From Cerioporus squamosus (taxonomy: Eukaryota > Basidiomycota > Agaricomycetes > Polyporales > Polyporaceae), in contig JABYQS010000151.1 in the NCBI GenBank assembly GCA_022592435.1, positions 29,033 to 93,032 of the forward strand: 64,000 bases of DNA, in the 5' to 3' direction. The position numbers and the translations under genes were made by a program. A model generated the notes under the pieces. It did no database searches, had not been told where the DNA came from, and was given only the letters and a program-made list of their open reading frames with translations. This document shows, one piece after another, positions 57,367-64,000 of the stretch. Every line of letters starts with the position of its first letter. Position 1 is the first letter of the stretch.

Positions 57367-59432
57367 ATGCCGCTCGAGTCGCCGTCGGGATTGCTCGTTC
57401 TCGGAACGTTCGTCCTTAGCGGTTTCTTGCTCTACCGCTTTGCTTCTACTACAGGGCGCCAACTACCTCCGGGTCCGCATCCCCTTCCTCTTCTGGGCAA
57501 CTTGCTTGATGCCCCGGGTATCATCATACCGCAGTCGCTCGATGATTTCGCGAGGAAGTATGGTGCGTTCGCGCTCCTGCCTCGACATATACCGCTGTTA
57601 TCGGTGACCGCTGACAGCTCTGCGTTTTTAAGGGGATCTGGTCTATCTTAGGATTCTTGGCAGACCCACAATCCTCGTAGGCTCCCATGCTATGGCGTCC
57701 GAGCTGCTGGATAGGCGATCAGGGAACTACTCAGATCGGCCCAGCTCGTTCATGATCGACCTGTGCGTCCTACTACTTACCCTCGTGTTTGAGTGAACAT
57801 GCTGACAAGCCGAGTACAGAGTTGGAGCCTCCTGGATACTTCTCAAGTACGGGACCGCCTGGAGACGTCAACGCAGAGTGTTTCACCACTCTTACAACGT
57901 CGTCGCCGTCTCCCAGTTCCACGAAATACAAGAACACACCACACGGCAACTGCTGCGACGACTCCTTGCCGGACCGGCTGATGTCTTCGGGGCTTTGCGC
58001 TTGTCAGTAACACCCGTAAATGTTCTCTGGGAGCGCGTAACCTGACCTTGACGTCGATAGTGCTTCGTGCGCTACTACAGTGCGGACCGTATACGGCATC
58101 ACCATGTCTGGCAACGACGACGAGTACCTCGCTCTGATTGAGAGAGCCATACACGCACTCAAGTCATCTCTCGAGCCAGGGCAATACCTAGTAGAGATCT
58201 TTCCGTGGCTACGTCGACTTCCGCAGTGGCTCCCTGGAGCAGGGTTCCTGCGCGACGCTGCAGAGTGGGAAGGTGCGATCGAAGACGCACGAAGAGTCCC
58301 TTTCGAACGCGCGCTGGAGGACATTGTACGTCGCACCCTCACTGGCTGGCAGCGCTCAGCTTACAGGATCTGACAGCGCCGGGGACAATCATCTCCCTCC
58401 ATGATGTCTGTAACCGTACAGTGGTTTCAAGCTAAAGGAGGAGTCTCTCACGAAGATCTCGCGGTCCTGAGAGATGCTGCTGCAATATCGTATCTTGGTG
58501 CGTAGATGTCGTCATATCGCTCGTGCCCACACAGCCCACCATTCCTGTACAGCTGGTCCGGAAACTGTCGGTGTACTCTTCAATTCGTGCCAGTTTGACT
58601 TCCGTGCTGACATGACACTGGTGTGCTCGGCCAGATCCTGTCCCACACCAAGGTCTTCTTCCTCGCGATGACGCTCTACCCCGAGGTTCAGAAGAGAGCG
58701 CAAGCAGACCTCGACGCAATTGTCGGGCCGGACCGCCTCCCGTGCATGAACGACATGCCCTCGCTGCCGTACATCGAGGCAGTCCTCATGGAGTCCATGC
58801 GCTGGAAGCAGATCAACGTCCTCGGGTTCCCGCACCAGTCTGTCGCCGACGACGAGTATGACGGGTACACAATCCCAGCGGGGTCGATGATTGTGCCCAA
58901 CGTTTGGTGAGCCGTCTTGGTACCAGGCCCACTTTCGCAGGACCGGGTTCTCATAAGGTCCGAGGAAGCATTAACTGACCCTTCCAACAGGGCGATCGCC
59001 CATGATCCACGCCACTACCTCGATCCTTTCGAGTTTAGACCAGAGAGATATCTCACGGACGCGGGCACGCTCCGCCCGGACGTGCTCGATCCCAGGTCGT
59101 TCATGTTTGGTTATGGGCGCAGGTCAGTTCGTCAACGTTCACTTGTCGAGCTCGGCGCCCACCTGCGTGTCTAGAATTTGCCCAGGTCGCCACTTCTCCG
59201 AGTCGTCCCTCTTCATCACTATCGCGTGCGTGCTGCACACGTTCGTGATCCATGCCGGCGCAGAGCAGGAAAAGCCAGACATATTTTCGTGAGTTCTGGT
59301 GTACTTATCGTCATTACGCCGCCACCTACTCACGTCATGCTGCATCCCAGATGTCCCAAAACCTTTGACTGTAACGTTCATGTGAGGTCAACCGGGGCAC
59401 GGGCGTTGATTGAGGCTTCGGCCCGGGGATAG
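57367..59432 (+). CDS. Cytochrome P450 monooxygenase, complete
   Basis: A microsomal haem-thiolate monooxygenase. The ATG at 57367 gives an N-terminal anchor (GLLVLGTFVLSGFLLYRF) and the hinge LPPGPHPLPLLGNLL. All exons splice in frame with GT-AG introns: GRPTILVGSHAMASELL, WRRQRRVFHHSYN (helix C), VYGITMSGNDDEYLALIE, the helix-I motif AGPETV split across introns near 58490-58635, MESMR (ExxR), FEFRPERYL, and the haem loop FGYGRR|ICPGRHF (intron at about 59126-59174). The last exon ends SCPKTF to ARG at 59432. An acceptor at about 58375 (GACAG) must be used to keep frame before PSMM. The motif set resembles O-methylsterigmatocystin-oxidoreductase-like P450s common in basidiomycetes; the substrate is unknown. 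It lies in the loop of the inverted M20 pair. Confidence 0.85.
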
Positions 59433-59740
59433 ATGTTGAGGGTTGAGAGATAAGTACGAGGGGTCACCGCGACATGATGAATCCCCTATGGAACTGAAAT
59501 CAAATGGGATCGCCAAAGTTCTCCGAGTGTGCGCGAACTAGAGTACTTTGTCCAGTGGTTGAGTGAGCGCTAGCGCTGGCAGTACTTAATGCCGATCCAG
59601 AGCATCCAGCGTACAAATGTTACTCTCAAGTGCCCAACAGTATTGCAATCCCTGTATATCGACGACAGAGCAGCAGCCGGTACCAAGGCCCCCGTACCCG
59701 AGAGTAGCAAGCTCAGTGGTCCTGCCGCACAGTACTGAAT
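59433..59740. other. Intergenic, no gene seen
   Basis: 3' flank of the P450 and distal promoter of M20 copy 2. Confidence 0.4.
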
Positions 59741-59751
59741 CTTATCTTATC
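59741..59751 (+). promoter_or_regulatory. GATA-factor sites upstream of M20 copy 2
   Basis: Two overlapping CTTATC sites (59741-59746 and 59746-59751), about 105 bp before the ATG. The shared GAATCTTATC context with copy 1 suggests common descent and retained nitrogen control. Confidence 0.5.
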
Positions 59752-59853
59752 TCACGTACGAGTACAAGTAGATTAGATGGTCAGTAAGTACGAGTCTCAC
59801 ACTCAGACTGGAGTCTCTTCCTCTCAGCCTCCTCCACCCTCACCCTCACCGCA

Positions 59854-61776
59854 ATGGCAGCACCCAACCAGTTCCTTCAGTTTGTTGACGACAATGCCGA
59901 CAAGTTCATCAAAAGACTAGGCGAGGCTGTCGCGATCCCCAGGCAAGTCGGAGGAGTCGTTCATATTCTGTCGGCGCGTGCTTACACGCGCACAGTGTGA
60001 GTGGCGACGGCTCGTACAGGCCCGATGTCTTCAGGATGTCAGCGTGGCTGGACGGCCAGCTGAAGAGCCTCGGGGTGACGACCAAGCTCGTCGATCTCGG
60101 CAAGCACGTTATGGATGGCCAGGAGCTGCCTCTGCCGCCCGCGATTCTCGGTAGGATCGGTGACGATCCCAAGAAGAAGACTGTGCTCGTCTACGGCCAC
60201 TACGATGTCCAGCCCGTGCGTACCTCTGATTGCGTGCACTCTATCTCCCCGGGATTGATCGCTGGAACGTCTGTTGGGCGCCCGGTTCACGACTTCTAGG
60301 CGCAGCAGAGCGATGGCTGGGACACGGAGCCATTCACGCTCGTCGTGGACGAGAAGACGGGCAGGCTCATTGGTCGTGGTTCAACGGACGACAAGGGACC
60401 TATTCTCGGCTGGCTGAATGTACTCGAGGCGCACAAGACGCTCGGACTCGAGCTCCCAGTTAACATGCGCTTCTGCTTCGAGGGTATGGAGGAGAACGGC
60501 AGCGAGGGTCTCGATGATCTGATCAAGACGGAGGTTACGAAGGGCAAGGAGAGCTGGTTCGATGGCGTTGACTGTGTCTGCATTGTACGTCTTTCGTGTC
60601 TTTTCCCGACCCCTCACACATCTTCTCAAACCACCAATGTCCGTCGTAGTCGGACAACTACTGGCTTAACTCCCGGACTCCCTGCGTCACGTACGGTCTC
60701 CGTGGTCTCGTGTACTTCAAGCTCACTATCTCTGGCCCCTCGCGCGACCTCCACTCCGGTGTGTTCGGGCGCATGGTGCACGAGCCCATGACCGATCTCA
60801 TCACGATCATGAGCAAGCTTGTCACGCCCGATGGCACTATCTTGGTCCCCGGAGTTGAGGATCTCGTCCCTCAGCTCAAGATGAGGAGATGTGAGTGTGC
60901 CCTTTCCTGCCAACAGGGACGTAGCTTGACGGTCTGCGCAGCGCCATTTACGAGAAGCTTGACTATTCCGTCAAGGACGTCGAGGATGCCGTCGGCGCGC
61001 CGATCACTCTGTCTCAAGACAAGGTTTCCGTCATCATGGGCCGCATGCGGATGCCTTCCCTCTCGCTGCACGGCATCGAGGGTGCGTTCTACGGTCCGGG
61101 TGCGAAGACCGTCATTCTGCCAGCGTGTCTGGCAAGTTCTCCATCCGGTGCGTCTCCTCGTAGTGAGCGCTATCGTTAGAGACTGAGACTGAATGCCAAC
61201 AGCATCGTACCTCCACAAACGCCAGAAGCGATCGAGCCTCTGGTAAAGTCGTACGTCGAGCAAGAGTTCGCAAAGCTCAACTCGAAGAACAAGCTCACGA
61301 TCGAGAACCTTCACGACGGTCGCCCGTGGCTGGCGGATCATAAGCACTGGAACTACGAGGCTGCGATTCGCGCGACTGAGGTGCGCTGCTCCGCCACTTC
61401 ACCCTGTACGACTATAACCCAGCTCGGCTTCTGACGGTTGTATAGGCGATATACAAGCGCACTCCTGACCTTACCCGCGAGGGTGGTTCCATTCCTGTGA
61501 CATTGACATTTGCAGAGTCACTAGGAGTCAACGTCCTGTTGCTGCCCATGGGCCGTGGGGATGATGGCGCTCAGTGAGCCCCGCTTCTCTGGATGATGCG
61601 AGTCACGCGCTGACTACCACTGCTTTGCAGCTCTACCAACGAGAAGCTCGACCGTTCGAACTTCATTGAGGGCGTAAGTCTGCAGTGGGATGATATTGAC
61701 TCCAGAGATACTGATTTGCATACAGAGCAAGCTCCTGGGCACGTACCTCTACGAAGTCGGTGCAGCCAAGGCGTAA
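59854..61776 (+). CDS. M20 metallodipeptidase, copy 2, with two frame breaks
   Basis: A paralogue of the gene at 53548-55483 with the same intron positions, including the first GC-AG intron. The ATG at 59854 gives [14 protein letters not shown]. The metal-site motifs [28 protein letters not shown] (Ser to Asn against copy 1) and [13 protein letters not shown] are present, and the last exon ends [10 protein letters not shown] at 61776. Two single-base losses are seen by comparison with copy 1. One is near 60870 (CTCGTCCCT/CAGCTC), which turns AAQDEE into QLKMRR; the other is near 61116 (GTCATTCTGCC), before the VSGKFSIR segment. If real, they disable the protein; both are in or beside short C runs, so assembly error is possible. 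The expected role is as for copy 1. Confidence 0.75.
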
Positions 61777-62436
61777 GACGAGGTGCTCTTCGCAAGCTTG
61801 CGGGCTGCGGCAAGAAATAAGAGAAGCAGACAAGGGTTGACTGACTTTCAACTGGTATCTGATGATGTATTGTGGCATTGTACTCACTGTAGCGACTCGA
61901 ACGTCCAATGTAGCCATCGCTGTATTAGTGCTTGAAGCTATACCTCCACGCCCCAAGCAATGTCTCGCATGAGACCAAATCAAGAAGGACGAAGCACATG
62001 CAAAGGTTAATTGCAGGTTCGTCTAGACTGCCTCTCACTCTAGCCTCATGTGGGGTGGATGACTGCGATATCGCCCCCCATGACTCAGGCCCAACCCTAC
62101 TTAACACCGACAACTGTGGTGTCCATGAGAAAACGTATGTGCTCAGGTCATTTGTCCTCCGCTACGTCGGTGTCTCTCACGTTTTAGGTGCCGACAAGGT
62201 TTGTTGTCTACCAGAGAATCCTCTTCTTGGGCCATCCCACGCCAACTCCAGCACTAATCAGAGTATCATCCTCGCAGGTTCCTGCCGGCCTATAACCGTA
62301 AGACCTCAAAGTCGTCCCGCGTGACCGTAGGACGCCAGAGACTTACCCCGGTCATCACAGCTATATATCGCGGCCTCCAGCCAGGACAAGCCCCTCCTTC
62401 CTAGCCTGAGCTAGGGGGAGAACTCTCGACACGACG
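61777..62436. other. Intergenic; shared M20 3' flank, then P450 promoter
   Basis: 61855-61915 matches the 3' flank of M20 copy 1 (shared GATGTATTGTGGCATTGTAC). A 130-codon frame at 61932-62324 has no motif. A TATA box lies at 62362-62368. Confidence 0.5.
62362..62368 (+). promoter_or_regulatory. TATA box of the second P450
   Basis: TATATAT-type box about 70 bp before the ATG at 62437. Confidence 0.5.
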
Positions 62437-64000
62437 ATGCCCGACTTCAGTCCTCGTTGGCTCCTGTTACTGGTCATAGCGCTGGCCGTTATCCTCGTGA
62501 AACACGCCCTCAACAACCGCGCTCGACGTCTCCTCAGAACGAACAAGCTACCTCTCCCGCCGGGACCTCGTCCGCTCCCAATCATCGGTAATCTCCTGGA
62601 CGTCCCCATGAAGAACATGGAGATTGGGTATGGCGACCTCATCGCGAAGTATGGTGCGTCATATTGGACTTCCTCCGTTGACTTGATCGACAGTCAGTAC
62701 TCGGGTACAGGTGAACTCGTATATCTCGACGCCTGTGGCCAACCCATCATCGTGCTTGGCACCCACCAAGCGGCGATCGATCTCCTCGAGAAACGGTCGT
62801 CAAACTACTCTGACAGATTGTTCTCTACGATGGCAGAGCTGTACGTGCGTTTGTCTCCGTGTGGTCGACGATGATATGTGACGGGTCCCACCTCGGTCTC
62901 AGATCCGGCTGGAGCTTCCTGATGGGTGCAATACGATATGGACCGCAGTGGCGTCGAAGGAGACGAGTGCTGCACGAGCACATGCACCGGAATGCCGTAG
63001 CAAGATACCAGACGATCCAAGAGCTCCAAGCACGCCGGTACCTGCTGAATGTACTCGAAACTCCACACGACTACCTCAATCACGGACGTCGGTGAGTATC
63101 CTATGTCCGCATATACTGCCGCACAATGTTGACTGCAGTCCTAGCTTGTTTGGAGCGTTTGATTATCCGAGTCGCCTATGGAATCGACGTGACAAGACCG
63201 ACGTCGACTACCTCGGCATCGCCGAAGAAGCAATGCACAACTTCTCCATGGCGTTCCAGCCTGGGAAGCATCTCGTCGAGTCCTTCCTATCCTCCGCTTC
63301 CTCCCGAGCTTTTTTTCCTGCGGCCCAGTTCAAGCGCGACGCTGTGGAAGGGTATCCGATAGTACGTCAGATGCGAGACGCTCCGTGGCAGCTTCCAAAG
63401 CGGCGATGGTCAGTCTTAGACTATATGGGCATACAATATGCGTCTAATGTTCAGCAGCGCGAGGGACGTCTCCTCCCTTCTATGGCAAGCGGACTGCTGG
63501 GGCGCATTTCCCAATTAGAAGGGGAGCTCGCTGTGGAGGAAGAAGAGTATTCCCAAGATGCGTTGGCGGCAGCGTTTGGAGGTGAGCGATCTCCGCAGTC
63601 AAACTTTCGACTCGCGGCTCATAGCTGCTGTCACTCTAGGTGGTGCGGATACCGTCAGCAACTCTTATTCGCGACATCATGTTCAGAACTAAATGCTCTT
63701 TCGGAGACAGATGCTATATCTACACTTCAGTGCTTCTACCTCGCTATGGCCTCGTATCCTGAGGTCCAGGCACGCGCCCACGCCGAACTGGATGAAGTCA
63801 TCGGTCCTCACAGGCTGCCTACCTTGGAGACAACCTGACCTTCCGTACTCTGCGCTATCGTCAAGGAATGTCTCCGATGGCGTCCTGTTCCACCACTAGG
63901 GTTTCTCCACGCCTCCGTCGACGAGGATGAGTACAAGGCTTCCGCATCCCTGCGGGCTCCGCTGTCGTCAACGTCCCCTTGTACGAATCTTGATAACTTG
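62437..64000 (+). CDS. Cytochrome P450, 3' partial, several frame breaks
   Basis: The ATG at 62437 gives an N-terminal anchor (WLLLLVIALAVILVKHAL) and hinge LPLPPGPRPLPIIGNLL. Exons with GQPIIVLGTHQAAIDLLEKR, WRRRRRVLHEHMHR and AHAELDEVIGPHRLP, ECLRWRPVPPLG, DEDEY and IPAGSAVV follow the P450 order. The window ends before the haem loop. Single-base shifts are needed near 63155, 63193, 63268 and 63312 (a run of seven T), 63830 and 63937, several in homopolymers; between them the sequence matches P450 helices. The helix-I motif reads GGADTVS. The gene is therefore either a young pseudogene or intact but mis-assembled. It follows M20 copy 2 on the same strand, as the P450 fragment follows copy 1. 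Confidence 0.7.

Noticed and set aside
58320..58640. Apparent frameshift and missing helix I in the P450 at 57367
   Set aside because: An acceptor at about 58375 plus two introns flanking AGPETV restore a normal P450 reading.
61932..62324. A 130-codon plus-strand frame between M20 copy 2 and the P450
   Set aside because: It lies in the promoter region and overlaps the shared 3' flank of the M20 genes; no motif.

Overview
The window comes from a filamentous basidiomycete, most likely a wood- or litter-decaying Agaricomycete. The support is many 45-70 nt GT-AG introns, GC-rich coding exons, an S53 sedolisin, a Zn2Cys6/Fungal_trans regulator, basidiomycete-type P450s, F-box paralogues, a DUF6697-like gene and a basidiomycete-type LINE reverse transcriptase. 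No tRNA, rRNA or CRISPR array was seen.

Layout. 1-5.3 kb: 3' part of a secreted sedolisin, a small unknown ORF, an eroded kinase-like gene and an unknown gene with a reading-frame break. 5.3-11.1 kb: two damaged F-box genes (A, B) around two copies (A1, A2) of an unrecognised three-exon family, called here LWWYD after its conserved C-terminal motif. 13.6-18.5 kb: a Zn2Cys6 transcription factor with a His-rich tail, and beyond it about 7 kb without a convincing gene. 25.4-38.5 kb: a conserved core with a Pom34-like nucleoporin, a SNF2 ATPase, an EST1/SMG7-like protein, a TPR protein and an unknown gene. 39-46.2 kb: a repeat-rich block with LWWYD A3, F-box C (broken), a 5'-truncated LINE carrying a nested hAT-type MITE, and LWWYD D1 (broken). 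46.6-51.2 kb: a DUF6697-like gene, an alpha/beta hydrolase and an unknown gene. 51.8-52.7 kb: LWWYD D2 (broken). 53-64 kb: an inverted pair of M20 dipeptidases, each followed on its own strand by P450 sequence, with a complete P450 between them.

Two themes stand out. First, LWWYD genes and F-box genes appear to have spread as a linked unit, LWWYD - short spacer - F-box. The spacer recurs at 9.5, 45.2 and 52.6 kb. Most copies carry independent lesions, and in one unit a LINE landed beside the F-box start codon. Second, single-base frameshifts occur across the window, also in conserved genes and often in homopolymers. Some of the apparent decay may therefore be assembly error, and every pseudogene call based on one base should be checked against reads.

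The two dipeptidase genes have GATA-type sites just upstream of their start codons. That fits nitrogen-responsive control of peptide or glutathione turnover, together with the secreted sedolisin at the left edge.
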